NCBI GenBank assembly: GCA_963794215.1
Contig: CAWCCQ010000001.1
Coordinates: forward strand, 744,001 to 808,000
Direction of reading: 5' to 3'
Source of the DNA: DATKRB01 sp963794215
Lineage (GTDB): Bacteria > Actinomycetota > Acidimicrobiia > Acidimicrobiales > RAAP-2
DNA: 64,000 nucleotides
Positions 51,354 through 60,859 of the stretch are shown here, piece by piece. The notes under the pieces were generated by a model. The model did no database searches and had not been told where the DNA came from. It was given only the letters and a program-made list of their open reading frames with translations. Numbering within the stretch: position 1 is the stretch's first letter; the number at the start of each line of letters is the position of its first letter. A program made the translations under genes and the position numbers.

Positions 51354-52202
51354 GTGACCGAACCCGCACCGCCCGATATCACGACCTACTTCGCTCTCGA
51401 GCAGCTGGGTGGCGATCGTTTCCGCGCTGGCGCGGAGAAGGGCCCCAACAGCGAGCTGGGCGGTATGTACGGCGGGCGCCCCCTTGCCATCGGTCTACGA
51501 GCCGCCGGGGCGACCGTGGGTGCGGGGCGCCTGCCCCACTCCTTGCACGGGTACTTCCTCCGGGCGGGCGATCCCCGTCGACCCCTCGACATCACGGTCG
51601 AACGCGACAGCGACGGCCGCTCGTTCTCCTCGAGGCGGGTCGTGATCGCGCAAGGCGACCGGCCGATCTTCACCATGATGGCCTCCTTTCACACCGGGGA
51701 GGAGGGTCCTGACACCCAAGCCCGCACCATGCCGGCCGACGTACCGGACCCCGAGACCCTCGAGCACGGCGGACGGACCACGCTCCAACCATCCTCGATC
51801 GTCGAGGTCCGAAACGCCGGCAGCCGCTACGGCGACGACCACCCCTCACGCGCCTGGGGCCGGGCGGCTGGGCCGTTGCCCGAGGATCCGCTCATGCACG
51901 CGTGTGTGCTGGTTCACTTCTCGGACCTGTACTCAGGACTCCCGGCGATCCCGGGCACATCGGACCACGGGGGTCCAAGCCTTGACCACGCCTTCTGGTT
52001 CCATCGGCCGGCCCGACTGGACGAATGGATCTTCATGGACCTCGCCCCTGTGGCGTCGAGCCGGGGTCGTGGCGTCTACACCGGCACCTTCTACGACCGC
52101 CGCGGCGAACTGGTGGCAAGCCTGGCCCAGGAGATGCTGCTCAGCACCAGCCGCCCACAACGATCCAGACCCGAAGGGATGGCACCCGACGCGCCGAGCT
52201 GA
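51354..52202 (+). CDS. Acyl-CoA thioesterase II (TesB) family protein
   Basis: A 282-residue double-hotdog thioesterase: FRAGAEKGPNSELGGMYGGR, LPHSLHGYFLRAGDPRRPLD, DGRSFSSRRVVIAQGDRPIF and a C-terminal hotdog with SLDHAFWFHRPARLDEWIFM. These enzymes hydrolyse medium- and long-chain acyl-CoA; the catalytic Asp-Gln/Thr set cannot be fixed exactly by eye, but LDHAFWFH carries the usual Asp. GTG at 51354; the open frame to 51300 is not conserved. Divergent from DUF35, and convergent with the LysM/NlpC gene. Confidence 0.88.
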   Translation: MTEPAPPDITTYFALEQLGGDRFRAGAEKGPNSELGGMYGGRPLAIGLRAAGATVGAGRLPHSLHGYFLRAGDPRRPLDITVERDSDGRSFSSRRVVIAQGDRPIFTMMASFHTGEEGPDTQARTMPADVPDPETLEHGGRTTLQPSSIVEVRNAGSRYGDDHPSRAWGRAAGPLPEDPLMHACVLVHFSDLYSGLPAIPGTSDHGGPSLDHAFWFHRPARLDEWIFMDLAPVASSRGRGVYTGTFYDRRGELVASLAQEMLLSTSRPQRSRPEGMAPDAPS

Positions 52203-52253
52203 CCTGCCGGTTGGCGGGGAGCGACCCGTCCACCCGAGCGCGCGCGTCGCGTG

Positions 52254-53786
52254 TTACGTCGAGGTCTGGAGGGCGACCTGGCCGAAGCCGATGATGGTGC
52301 CGTCGTAGTTCAAGGACTGCACCTGGACATCGGTGCCGGGCATGTTGGCGGCAACAACCTGGGATCCGCCGATGTAGAGCGCTTCGTGGCCCGGCTGAGG
52401 CCCGCTCCCCGTGTCATAGAAGACGATGTCGCCCGGTACGAGCTGGGACTGGGCGACCCGTGTCGTCTCGTCGTACTGGCTCACCGAATAGTGAGGCAGA
52501 TCCACCCCAGCCGCGCCATACGCGTACAGGACGAGCCCCGAGCAGTCAAAGGCGTTGGGCCCGGCCCCACCCCACTGATAGGGCTTGCCCACCTGCTCGA
52601 GCGCCACCCGCACGGCCACCTGGTCGGCCGTGGCCCCCGCCGAGGTGACCTGTGGTGATCCCGTTGCCGCACCAACCGCTGCCGCGCCGCTTGCACTGAC
52701 CACCAGGCTCTGCCCGGCATAGATCAGGTTGGGATCGGCAATCGCGTTTGCCGTGGCCAGGGCGGCCGCGGTCGTGCCGTACCGAGCGGCGATCGAGGAC
52801 AAGGTGTCGCCAGGCTGCACGACGTAGGTCGTGCCGGGAGCCTGGCTGCTTGCGCTGGCGGTCGGAACCGCGCTGCTTGCACTGACCACCAGGGTCTGCC
52901 CGGCATAGATCAGGTTGGGATCGGCAATCGCGTTTGCCGTGGCCAGGGCGGCCGCGGTCGTGCCGTACCGAGCGGCGATCGAGGACAAGGTGTCGCCGGG
53001 CTGCACGACGTAGGTCGTGCCGGGAGCCTGGCTGCTGGCGCTGGCGGTCGGAACCGTGGCGGCGGCTCCGGTGGCCGCCGCCACGCTGAGCGATGTGGCC
53101 CCCGCGCCGGCCAGTGCCCCAATGGCCACCAATCGCAAGGACTGGGCACGACTGCGCTGCTGGACCCACACCAGCCGCTGCGCCAAACCTCTTCCGGGGA
53201 GCTCCGCCAGTCCCCGCCACCGCCATCTGATGATCGCCGCCGGAGGTGCGAGGACCCAGCCCAACACGTAGAGCGCCAGGAACTTCAGCAGTTCTCCCCC
53301 GGTGAGCTCCTCACGTGCGTTGTCCCGCGGTGTTTCCGCTGGCGCCACGACGACAAGCGCCAGCGATCCGTCCGACGCGGCGTTGCCCGAGCTTGTAGCG
53401 AGCGGACGACCGAGTTGGTCCCACTCCCATTCGGTCTGCCACTCCGTCCGCCACGTGGCACCCCGCACGCCACCAGCGGCGGCCATGTCCCGCTCCACCA
53501 CACAACGACGGAGTGCGGCCACCTTCGCCAGGTATGAGCAGCTCAGCGCGCCCAGGACCGCCGTGAGCCACCAGAGGCTGCGAAGCGACTCGACCGAGCC
53601 AAAGACGGCCGTCACCGTCGTCGCGCTCACGAGCACGATCACAACGCGGCGGCGGCGTCGTGCAGGTGGCACGGTTTTCGGCTCGGCGCGCGCGGCTGCG
53701 CACGTCAGAGCTTCCGGCCTCGTCTCGGGATGATGCGGGCGGTCCACAAGTGTGCTTGGCGTGTGACGGGGACTTGCGGTGCTCAC
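52254..53786 (-). CDS. LysM-NlpC/P60 peptidoglycan hydrolase
   Basis: A 510-residue envelope protein. A basic N-terminal part with two hydrophobic segments (about residues 48-85), further hydrophobic helices near 170 and 225, then two LysM domains (TYVVQPGDTLSSIAARYGTT) at about 260-385, and a C-terminal NlpC/P60 peptidase with catalytic Cys in NAFDCSGLVLYAYG and His in QPGHEALYIGG. It cleaves peptide stems of peptidoglycan while LysM binds the glycan. GAGGAGGT before GTG 53786 fixes the start. The two LysM units are almost identical at DNA level, a recent duplication. Confidence 0.9.
   Translation of the reverse strand: MSTASPRHTPSTLVDRPHHPETRPEALTCAAARAEPKTVPPARRRRRVVIVLVSATTVTAVFGSVESLRSLWWLTAVLGALSCSYLAKVAALRRCVVERDMAAAGGVRGATWRTEWQTEWEWDQLGRPLATSSGNAASDGSLALVVVAPAETPRDNAREELTGGELLKFLALYVLGWVLAPPAAIIRWRWRGLAELPGRGLAQRLVWVQQRSRAQSLRLVAIGALAGAGATSLSVAAATGAAATVPTASASSQAPGTTYVVQPGDTLSSIAARYGTTAAALATANAIADPNLIYAGQTLVVSASSAVPTASASSQAPGTTYVVQPGDTLSSIAARYGTTAAALATANAIADPNLIYAGQSLVVSASGAAAVGAATGSPQVTSAGATADQVAVRVALEQVGKPYQWGGAGPNAFDCSGLVLYAYGAAGVDLPHYSVSQYDETTRVAQSQLVPGDIVFYDTGSGPQPGHEALYIGGSQVVAANMPGTDVQVQSLNYDGTIIGFGQVALQTST
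52691..53056. repeat. 186-bp direct repeat encoding two LysM domains
   Basis: Bases 52691-52870 recur at 52877-53056 with a period of 186 bp (62 codons) and only a few mismatches, for example CAGGCTCTG versus CAGGGTCTG. The repeat covers a complete LysM domain plus the Ala/Ser linker. It lies inside the wall-hydrolase gene and keeps the frame, so copy number can change without breaking the gene. Confidence 0.92.
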
Positions 53787-54030
53787 GAAACCTCCTCGCG
53801 TCGCGTGCTCGTGGCTGATTGGCGGCAACGATGGCCGACCGTAACACCGGCGAGCGCGCACGCCGCGCCGTGACGTGTGTCACCAGCTCACGGGGCTGAG
53901 CGGTCGGCCGCGACGGCGTGCCACAATCCGTGGCTCACAAAGGTGCTGGTCGCGCCGCCACCACGCGTGACGGTGCAGGTGCTGCGACGCGCCGCGCCGC
54001 TCAACCTTTGCTTGGCCGATGCGCACTCGT

Positions 54031-55404
54031 TCAAGCCTGTGGCGGGCGCAGCACCGCTTGCTCGACGGACGTGATGATCTCCGGCGAGACCCGATAGAGG
54101 TTCCGCCGGTCGTACCACGTGGTGAACGTGAAACCGAGCAAGATCCAAAAGAGGAGCTCGAGACCTAGGACCAGGAGAGCGTGGGCCAGGCCGGTGTGCC
54201 ATTGGCCGCCGAAGTAGAGGACGTCACGGGCTCCACTCAGGAGTTGGCGGAGTGGCTCGACCGCACCCACGATCTTGAAGAAACCGGGGAGGGCCTGGAT
54301 AGGAATGGTGCCACCGCTGGACGCGAGCGACAGGTAGATGATGATCACCATGGCAAGGAGTTGTCCGATACTTCCAAACGCGGCCAGCAGTGCCAGAGTC
54401 CCGAAGGACACCATGACCGTCGCGGAAGTGAGGAGGAGCCACAGGATCCCGACGTCGGGGGCGTACATGCCGAAGGCGCCGACGGCGATCGCGACGATGA
54501 CCGCCGTCAGCAAGGGGGCAGCGACGAGGGCGATGGCCCACTTAGTGAGGAGAGTCTGCCGCCGCGAGATCCGCCTGGGAATCCGGATCCTCCAGCGCGG
54601 GCCGAGCTCGCTGGTGGCGTAGCCGAGCGCACCGTCGGTGGACGAATTGATCACGGACGCGGCAAGGAAGCCGGCGAGGATCGAGATGAGCGATACGTAG
54701 AAGGCGCTAAGCCCGAGGGCCGTATGTGACGGCAGCGGGAGATAGCTCACGACAGTGAGGGCGAACGGGTCGGCGAGCAGATGCGCCAGCACCGGGTTGG
54801 AGCGAACCGCGCTCGTGCTCTCACCCGTGAGCTTGGCGCCTAGGTGCGCGGAGATTTGGTGCAATGCAGGTGAAAGCACCCCGGCAGCGAGGCTGACGCC
54901 GAGGCTGCCGAGGCGGTTGTTCTCCAGCAGCTGCACCGTTGGTCTGGGCGGCGTTCGGGTGGGCGCGGGATAGCCGGCGTCGAGCAACGCCGATGCGCTG
55001 AACCTCGAGGGGATGACCAAGGTGGCGTAGGCGTCCCCATGGTCCATGTCCTCTTTGGCTTTGGCGAGGGACACGACCTGCAGGTCGAGCCGGCTCGATA
55101 CCGCTTGGCTGCGGACCAACGCCTCAACGACCGATCCGCCGAGCGCGACGTGGCCGGTCGGTGTGGTGGCGCCGGCATCTTGGTTGACGATTCGAACGGG
55201 AAGACCATGTAGGTGGCCGACCGGGTTGATCACCGAACCGATGTAGATCGTCGCAACCAGAGCGATCATTACTGCAGGGATCAAGAGCGGGAAGATCCAT
55301 ACCTTGGGGACTCGCAGGATCTCCTGCGCTCGAACTTCCCCGTGAGCGGGTCCCGCGGAGCTCGGAGCCTGGTGCTCGTTGGTGGGTGGAGCGCCGTCGG
55401 TCAC
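54031..55404 (-). CDS. YhgE/Pip or DUF3533-like membrane protein (ABC-2 permease fold)
   Basis: A 457-residue membrane protein. One transmembrane helix near residues 35-58 (VWIFPLLIPAVMIALVATIY) precedes a large outside domain with VRIVNQDAGATTPTGHVALG and DMDHGDAYATLVIPSRFSAS, then five or six helices from about 235 to 445, ending near FTFTTWYDRRNLYRVSP. The order matches YhgE/Pip-type and DUF3533 proteins, related to ABC-2 permeases and type VII secretion/phage-infection proteins, without an ATPase gene nearby. GGAGGTC before GTG 55404 decides the start. Confidence 0.8.
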   Translation of the reverse strand: MTDGAPPTNEHQAPSSAGPAHGEVRAQEILRVPKVWIFPLLIPAVMIALVATIYIGSVINPVGHLHGLPVRIVNQDAGATTPTGHVALGGSVVEALVRSQAVSSRLDLQVVSLAKAKEDMDHGDAYATLVIPSRFSASALLDAGYPAPTRTPPRPTVQLLENNRLGSLGVSLAAGVLSPALHQISAHLGAKLTGESTSAVRSNPVLAHLLADPFALTVVSYLPLPSHTALGLSAFYVSLISILAGFLAASVINSSTDGALGYATSELGPRWRIRIPRRISRRQTLLTKWAIALVAAPLLTAVIVAIAVGAFGMYAPDVGILWLLLTSATVMVSFGTLALLAAFGSIGQLLAMVIIIYLSLASSGGTIPIQALPGFFKIVGAVEPLRQLLSGARDVLYFGGQWHTGLAHALLVLGLELLFWILLGFTFTTWYDRRNLYRVSPEIITSVEQAVLRPPQA

Positions 55405-55532
55405 CGGACAGACCTCCAAATGGCGGCTTGGGTCGAACCCTTTCAGTTTGTTCGCACTGCCACTCGATCCGCTAGCGAGCTCCTTTCATTCGGTGGTCGT
55501 CACCCGGGCCACGAAGCACCCGAGAACCGTGA

Positions 55533-55775
55533 TCAGGGGCCTTGCAGATCTCCCCCGAAACATCCCAAGTCCTCGGCCTCTACTTCCGGCCGCGCCTCAT
55601 CACTGGCCTCGTCGACGCCGGCCAGCGGCGCCGGGGTCACGAACAAATCGAAGGACTCGCCCAAGCTGGCGCTGTAGCAAATCTCGAGGACCGATTGCAC
55701 AGCCTTCGCGCTCGCCTCATCATCTGCTCCGACGAGCCAGACCTCGACGTTGCTTCTCGAGGACGCACTCGCCAA
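55533..55775 (-). CDS. Small hypothetical protein
   Basis: An 80-residue open frame starting MASASSRSNVEVWLVGADDE, where a beta-strand is followed by a helix with AKAVQSVLEICYS, reminiscent of a thioredoxin- or KaiB-like fold, and then an acidic C-terminal part. No family was recognised, no clear ribosome-binding site is seen, and it overlaps the LuxR-like fragment on the other strand by about 30 bp. The surrounding 55405-56015 region otherwise has no intact gene. Confidence 0.35.
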   Translation of the reverse strand: MASASSRSNVEVWLVGADDEASAKAVQSVLEICYSASLGESFDLFVTPAPLAGVDEASDEARPEVEAEDLGCFGGDLQGP

Positions 55776-55948
55776 GTCCGGACCCGACGGCCCTCTCTTT
55801 GCTCCTCGCCCAAGGCCTGAGCAATCCCGAGGTCGCGACGCAGCTTTCCCTCAGCCGAAAGGCTGTCGTGTACCACCTGAGCAATGTCCATGCCAAGCTC
55901 GGCATCCGTGGCCGGCGACAGCTACGGAGCATGCAGCTCTCCTCGTGA
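55742..55948 (+). pseudogene. LuxR-type HTH fragment
   Basis: The plus strand encodes LLAQGLSNPEVATQLSLSRK and AVVYHLSNVHAKLGIRGRRQ up to a TGA near 55948, the complete GerE/LuxR four-helix DNA-binding domain without an attached sensor domain. Just upstream the frame changes: LAKSGPDG in another phase stands where LTxxExEVL would begin the domain. No start codon or ribosome-binding site fits. It is the C-terminal remnant of a LuxR/NarL-type regulator. Confidence 0.6.
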
Positions 55949-56015
55949 TCGACAACCGTGCCGGCCGGCCGACACACACAGATAGTGGTCGGCCAACGTC
56001 ATCCACCTCCCATGG

Positions 56016-56330
56016 TTATCTGAGGAGGTCACCGATGACCTTTTCACGAAACGCCGCGTTCGCCGCGAAACCAACCGACGGGAGGAACGTGCAGCGGCGG
56101 AACGTGCAATTCTGAATCCCGATCGGCCCAAAGACGCGCTGGGGTGGCAGGAGCCAGACGAAGCGCTCAACTGGTCCGGGCAGCGTGCAGTCCTCGATGT
56201 TGACCGGACCGATGGGGACGAGAACCGCAGGGCCCACGATGATCTGATCCTCGAACGTTTGGTCGCTGATGACGTTGTTCCTGGCGGCCAAATTGGCAAT
56301 CTTGACCGGTTCCCGTCTGGGATCGCTCAC
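56016..56330 (-). CDS. Hypothetical protein with pentapeptide-like ending
   Basis: A 104-residue protein of unknown function starting at GTG 56330 (MSDPRREPVKIANLAARNNV). The centre has IIVGPAVLVPIGPVNIEDCT and the end IGIQNCTFRRCTFLPSVG. Repeated N-C-T-F and R-C-T-F units recall pentapeptide or right-handed beta-helix coils. No membrane segments or metal motifs. It stands alone between the LuxR fragment and the Liv-type permease gene. Confidence 0.6.
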   Translation of the reverse strand: MSDPRREPVKIANLAARNNVISDQTFEDQIIVGPAVLVPIGPVNIEDCTLPGPVERFVWLLPPQRVFGPIGIQNCTFRRCTFLPSVGFAANAAFREKVIGDLLR

Positions 56331-56430
56331 CGAGGCACCCTCGTCACACATCGTCGAATGGCCGCCACCTTACCCATGCCACCTCCATCGATGCAGGCCC
56401 GTCTCTCCCCAACGCCGGCTTTTCCCCAGG

Positions 56431-58350
56431 TCAGCGTGTCGCCCGGCGGCGCCACGTCAACGGGCGTCCGAGCCAACCCTCGGGGAACTTGGCCACACGT
56501 ATCGCGCCGACACCGAAGACCAGCGGGATCAGACCGCCTACCCCGACAGGGAGATAGACCTGGGCCGCCGTCACAAGGAGGGTGAAGACGAGCCCGGCCA
56601 CCAGGGCCGCGACAATGGAGCGAATGCCCAGTGTCACGAGGACCACGAGCCAGAGCACACCCTCCAACGTGCTGTAGTTCGACGGGAGTGCGTCGCCGAG
56701 CGCGATGGCCAGCATCGCCCCACCGATGCCGGCGACAAAGGCACCGATTCCGGCGACGAGCATCCGCATCTGTCGGACACTGATGCCGATCATCTTGGAT
56801 CCCGGCTCGCTCGAGCGCGTCGCCCGCAACGCGAGTCCGGTGGTCGACCCACGAAGATTGACGAGCAGGACAGCGATCACGGCGAAGACGCCCAAGCTCA
56901 GATAGACGAACGCCCGGGGGCTCGATGCGAACTGGGGCGGGGTGATACTCACGCCGAGCCCGTTGTTCTGGAAGATTTGACGGCTGAAGACGAGGTTCTC
57001 CGTCAACAGCCCGAAGATCAGGGTCACCAGGGCCACATACAGATCTCCGAACCGCACCGTCAACAGACCGATGCCGAGGCCGAGCGGCAACGCCACGACG
57101 CCACCTGCGAGCACGGCAGCCATCACCGGCCACCCGTGGGTGATCGCGAGTTGGGCCATGGTCAATCCCCCGACACCCGCGAACGTGATCTGGCACAGCC
57201 AGATCATGCCGCCCTCACCAGTCACCACGGTCACCGACAAGAAGATGATGCCGTAAGCGACGCCTTGCCCGATGACGCCGATCCAAAACCCGCGCACCAC
57301 AAAGGGGAGCGCGGCGACGAGGGCGAAGACGCCCACCGCTGGTCGGGCCAATGCTCCCGTCACCGAGCGCATCGGTCCACCCACCAGCACGGCGTGCTGG
57401 GCGCGGCGCCGATCGGGTCCGCTGCGTAGTGCGAGGGCCCGGTCGAGTGCCCCTCCGACGTCCGCCGATTCATCGGCTCCCCCACTGCGGATCATGAAGA
57501 CCACCAGGAACGCCGCGGTGAACACGAACGGAATGCTCGGCAGCACGGCACTGGTGAATTGACTGCTCGGAGGCAACAGGTACTGGACCAGCGCACCCGC
57601 GATGCCAATCGCCAGGCCCACCCCGACGGCGATGGGAAGGCTCCGGAGCCTTGCCGCGATCACCGCGGCGAAGGAGCCGACGACCAACAGGGTGAAGTTG
57701 CCCGCATCCAACCCGATGATGGGCGCCGCCAGCACGCCGGCCAGCCCCGCCAGACCGGTACTAGCCGCCCACACCGACAGGGAGACCAGTCCGGGGTTCG
57801 TCCCCGACAACGCCGTCATGGCCGGGGAGTCGACCATGGCTCGCACGCGGAGCCCTACGTCGCTGTAACGCAGGACGACCGCACCGATCACCACGACCGC
57901 GACGACGCAGCAGTAGGCGATCAGCTGGTCCATCGTCACCGGCACGCCCAGGACGTCGAACACCCGAACCGGGCGCGGAGCAAGGCCCGGCGCGATCAAC
58001 ACCACCTCGCCGCCGAAACACAAACCGGCCGCCGCGGGCACGAGCACGAACAGGCCCAGCGTGGCGACGACCTTCACCAACGACGACGACAGCCGCAACG
58101 TCCGAAACACCGTGAGATACAACACGACGCCAAGGGCCGGACCCACCACCACGATGGAGACCAACGCGGCGGGGATGATCGTCCAGTGCAGCTGGGAGTT
58201 GAGGTAGTAGTAGCACCGTGCGACGAAGTAGGCCTCGGCGCCGAAGCTGAAGTTCAGAATCCCCGCCGACAGGTACGTCACGACCAGGCCGGCCGCGGCG
58301 ATGGCGTAGATGCCGCCGATCACGAGGCCCGCGATGACGTACTGCAGCAC
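56431..58350 (-). CDS. Fused LivH-LivM branched-chain-type ABC permease
   Basis: A 639-residue membrane protein that joins both permease subunits of a branched-chain amino acid ABC transporter. Residues 1-290 are LivH-like (VIAGLVIGGIYAIAAAGLVV, GLRVRAMVDSPAMTALSGTN), then about 35 hydrophilic residues, then 325-639 are LivM-like (ITFAGVGGLTMAQLAITHGW, LRATRSSEPGSKMIGISVRQ with the coupling EAA-like helix, IALGDALPSNYSTLEGVLWL). No ATPase or binding protein gene is adjacent; candidates in this window are the LivG-like ATPase at 22539 and the binding protein at 16907. ATG at 58350. Confidence 0.9.
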   Translation of the reverse strand: MLQYVIAGLVIGGIYAIAAAGLVVTYLSAGILNFSFGAEAYFVARCYYYLNSQLHWTIIPAALVSIVVVGPALGVVLYLTVFRTLRLSSSLVKVVATLGLFVLVPAAAGLCFGGEVVLIAPGLAPRPVRVFDVLGVPVTMDQLIAYCCVVAVVVIGAVVLRYSDVGLRVRAMVDSPAMTALSGTNPGLVSLSVWAASTGLAGLAGVLAAPIIGLDAGNFTLLVVGSFAAVIAARLRSLPIAVGVGLAIGIAGALVQYLLPPSSQFTSAVLPSIPFVFTAAFLVVFMIRSGGADESADVGGALDRALALRSGPDRRRAQHAVLVGGPMRSVTGALARPAVGVFALVAALPFVVRGFWIGVIGQGVAYGIIFLSVTVVTGEGGMIWLCQITFAGVGGLTMAQLAITHGWPVMAAVLAGGVVALPLGLGIGLLTVRFGDLYVALVTLIFGLLTENLVFSRQIFQNNGLGVSITPPQFASSPRAFVYLSLGVFAVIAVLLVNLRGSTTGLALRATRSSEPGSKMIGISVRQMRMLVAGIGAFVAGIGGAMLAIALGDALPSNYSTLEGVLWLVVLVTLGIRSIVAALVAGLVFTLLVTAAQVYLPVGVGGLIPLVFGVGAIRVAKFPEGWLGRPLTWRRRATR

Positions 58351-58545
58351 GAGTCCTCCTACTGCCTGCTCTCCCGCCCGGAACGATAACCGAGGGGCCT
58401 GACCGACAGGGAGAGGCTCGTCAACGAACGGGCCGCTCGGTCAGGCCCCATGCCCGCGCGCCGTTCGTGGCTGCCGGTTCGAGCGCGGGCCCCTCGACGG
58501 TCGAGCGCGCACGCAGCACGCAGCACTGGGTTCGCACCAGGGTGG

Positions 58546-59859
58546 TCACCGCGACTCGGTGCCGATGTCCTGCGCGTCGGTCGTTGGCCACTGGCCCGTG
58601 GGGGGCAGGTGGGCCCGGTCGCCTTCGGCTGCCCGACGGTCGATCCGGGTCAGGCTCGAGTAGCCGAGCACACCCACCACGATCGTGGGCACTCCGCCAA
58701 CGACCAGCGACCACCGGGCGCCGAGGTTCTGGCCCACCCAGCCGACGATGGGCCCACCAATCGGCGTGGAACCCAGCCAGGCCACCGACCACAGCGCCAT
58801 GACCCTGCCCCGCATGGCTGGAGCGGCCGCCAGCTGCAGTGTCGTCTTGGCCAACGAGTTGAAGCTGATGCTCCCGTAGCCCACCAGGAGCAACACGGCA
58901 TACTCGCTCCACAGGTTCGGGGCGACCGCCGCGGCCAGGATGGCCAGTCCCCATCCGATCGCCGATCGACTCAGTCCGACCGCCGACACGCGTGCCCGCC
59001 GAGCGGTCACCGTGCCGCCTACCACGGCGCCGATGCCCATCAACGCGAGCATCGTCCCGTACGTCGCCGCAGAACCGTGAAAGGTGTTCTTGGCGATCAG
59101 CGGGAGAGAGACCTGGAACTCCCACGCCAGCGTTCCGATGACGGTGATCATGAGCAACGGGACGAGGAGCTCGGGTGTACGCCAGACGTAGCGGAGTCCC
59201 GCACGGACCTGACCTGGCTGGCGCGGTTGACGAGGTACCTGGAAGAGGTCGGCCGCCCGCATCATGAGCAGGCTGATCAGCACCGCGGCGAACGATGCGC
59301 CGTTTACCACAAAGCATGGCGCTATCCCGACCGTCGCGATCAGCACGCCGGCGATAGCGGGACCGATCACCCGCGCCATGTTGACAGTCACGGAGTTGAG
59401 CGTGACCGCGTTGCGAAGCAAGTCCTCGGGCACCATCTCGGCCATGAAGCTCTGGCGGGTCGGGTTGTCGAAGACATTGACGCAACCGAGCGCGAGCGCC
59501 ACCACCGTGACTATCCACAAGGTGATCACCTCGGTTGCCACCAGGGCGGCCAGTACGAAGGCCAGCAGGCCCGCGAGCGTTTGGGTCACATACAGGATGC
59601 GGCGCTTGTCCAGCCGGTCCGCGATCAGGCCGCCCCATGGGGAGAACAGCATCATCGGGAGGAATCGAGCCGCGGTGATCAGACCCAGCGCGGTACCGCT
59701 GTGGCTGAGCTTGAGCACCAGCCAACCCTGGGCGACCGTCTGCATCCACGTGCCCGAGACCGAGATGATCTGGCCGACGAAGAAAAGTCGGTAGTTGCGA
59801 ACGTAGAGCGAGGAGAAGGTGACGCTCGGGCGTGACTTTCTTGCTCGACGACGCGCCAT
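58546..59859 (-). CDS. MFS exporter, EntS/TMSE (DUF894)-like
   Basis: A 437-residue twelve-helix major facilitator of the transmembrane-secretion-effector group. NYRLFFVGQIISVSGTWMQT with VAQGWLVLKLSHSG is the typical start; GGLIADRLDKRRIL is motif A; VFDNPTRQSFMAEMVPEDLL and NAVTLNSVTVNMARVIGPAI are family markers. Relatives export siderophores or drugs. ATG at 59859 (MARRRARKSRPSV). It is followed by a 195-bp gap before the permease gene and preceded by the aldo/keto reductase on the same strand (52-bp gap). Confidence 0.92.
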   Translation of the reverse strand: MARRRARKSRPSVTFSSLYVRNYRLFFVGQIISVSGTWMQTVAQGWLVLKLSHSGTALGLITAARFLPMMLFSPWGGLIADRLDKRRILYVTQTLAGLLAFVLAALVATEVITLWIVTVVALALGCVNVFDNPTRQSFMAEMVPEDLLRNAVTLNSVTVNMARVIGPAIAGVLIATVGIAPCFVVNGASFAAVLISLLMMRAADLFQVPRQPRQPGQVRAGLRYVWRTPELLVPLLMITVIGTLAWEFQVSLPLIAKNTFHGSAATYGTMLALMGIGAVVGGTVTARRARVSAVGLSRSAIGWGLAILAAAVAPNLWSEYAVLLLVGYGSISFNSLAKTTLQLAAAPAMRGRVMALWSVAWLGSTPIGGPIVGWVGQNLGARWSLVVGGVPTIVVGVLGYSSLTRIDRRAAEGDRAHLPPTGQWPTTDAQDIGTESR

Positions 59860-59911
59860 GAGCCCTCAGCGTCCCGGCCGACCCGGCGCGCCGAGGCGCG
59901 GGGCACGAGGC

Positions 59912-60859
59912 TCAGCTGCTGACATCCGCGACGAGGCGCCGCACTTCTTCGGCCTCGTCGAGGCTCAGATGCCATGAAGTGGTGGCAGCGTTGGCCGCTA
60001 CCTGCTCGGGCCGGGTTGCGCCAGCGATGACCGAGGACACCGCCGGGTGCGCGAGCAACCACGCCATTGCCAACTCGAGAAGGGTATGATCACGCTTTTC
60101 GGCGAACTCCTTCAACACCGCAATGCGGTTGAACGTTCGCTCCGAAAGGTTTCGACTCTGCAGCTCCTCGCTGAGGTTGCCGATCCTCGTGTCGGGCCCA
60201 GGCGGGGTGCCCCGCTCGTATTTTCCGGTGAGCAGCCCATTGGCCAGCGGCGAATAGGGCAGCACCCCCATCCCGTGGCGCTCGCAGGCCGGCAAGACGT
60301 CGTCGACCGCTCCGGCGCGCAGGACGTTCAGGGAGTTCTGCGCGCTCACGAAGGGGCGCAAGTTACCTTCGGCTGCGACGTGCGCCGCATCATCGATCTG
60401 TTCGCCGGAGAAATTCGAGCACCCGATCTCTCGCACCTTTCCTTGCCCGACGAGTTGATCGAGCGCACCCAGCGTTTCCTCGATGGGCGTGGCGGGGTCA
60501 GGGTGATGCAACTGGTACAGGTCAATGGTGTCGGTGCCCAGACGGCGCAGGCTGTCCTCGACCGCCGTCGCTATCCAGCGAGCGCTCGCACCCTGACGTT
60601 CGTCGGCACCCATCCGTCCACCGAACTTGGTGGCGAGCACCACCCGGTCGCGGCGCCCGCGCAACACCTCTCCCAGGAACTCCTCGGAGTCGCCATAGAC
60701 GTCGGCCGTATCGAGCAGCGTGATGCCGTGGTCGATGGCGGCGTCGATCACCGCCCGCGTTCCCTCGATCGTGACGTGGGTCGCGAAGGTGGTGCCGAAA
60801 TTGTTGCACCCGAGCCCGATCGCCGACACGGTCAGGCTTCCGATTTGGCGATTCTCCAT
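59912..60859 (-). CDS. Aldo/keto reductase
   Basis: A 315-residue NADPH-dependent aldo/keto reductase, more distant from the other two in this window. ITLLDTADVYGDSEEFLGEV (Asp, Tyr), VVLATKFGG (Lys) and YQLHHPDP (His) make the active site, and SSVIAGATRPEQVAANAATT the cofactor phosphate site. AAGGAGGTCG before ATG 60859 sets the start; the open frame to 60970 is not conserved. Probably cotranscribed with the downstream MFS gene. Substrate unknown. Confidence 0.92.
   Translation of the reverse strand: MENRQIGSLTVSAIGLGCNNFGTTFATHVTIEGTRAVIDAAIDHGITLLDTADVYGDSEEFLGEVLRGRRDRVVLATKFGGRMGADERQGASARWIATAVEDSLRRLGTDTIDLYQLHHPDPATPIEETLGALDQLVGQGKVREIGCSNFSGEQIDDAAHVAAEGNLRPFVSAQNSLNVLRAGAVDDVLPACERHGMGVLPYSPLANGLLTGKYERGTPPGPDTRIGNLSEELQSRNLSERTFNRIAVLKEFAEKRDHTLLELAMAWLLAHPAVSSVIAGATRPEQVAANAATTSWHLSLDEAEEVRRLVADVSS

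Noticed and set aside
57559..58389. Antisense frame of 276 codons across the LivHM gene
   Set aside because: Rich in Arg, Asp, His and Gln without hydrophobic core; mirror image of transmembrane codons.
58450..59835. Antisense frame of about 460 codons across the MFS gene
   Set aside because: The minus strand encodes a clear twelve-helix transporter; the antisense product is charged low-complexity sequence.
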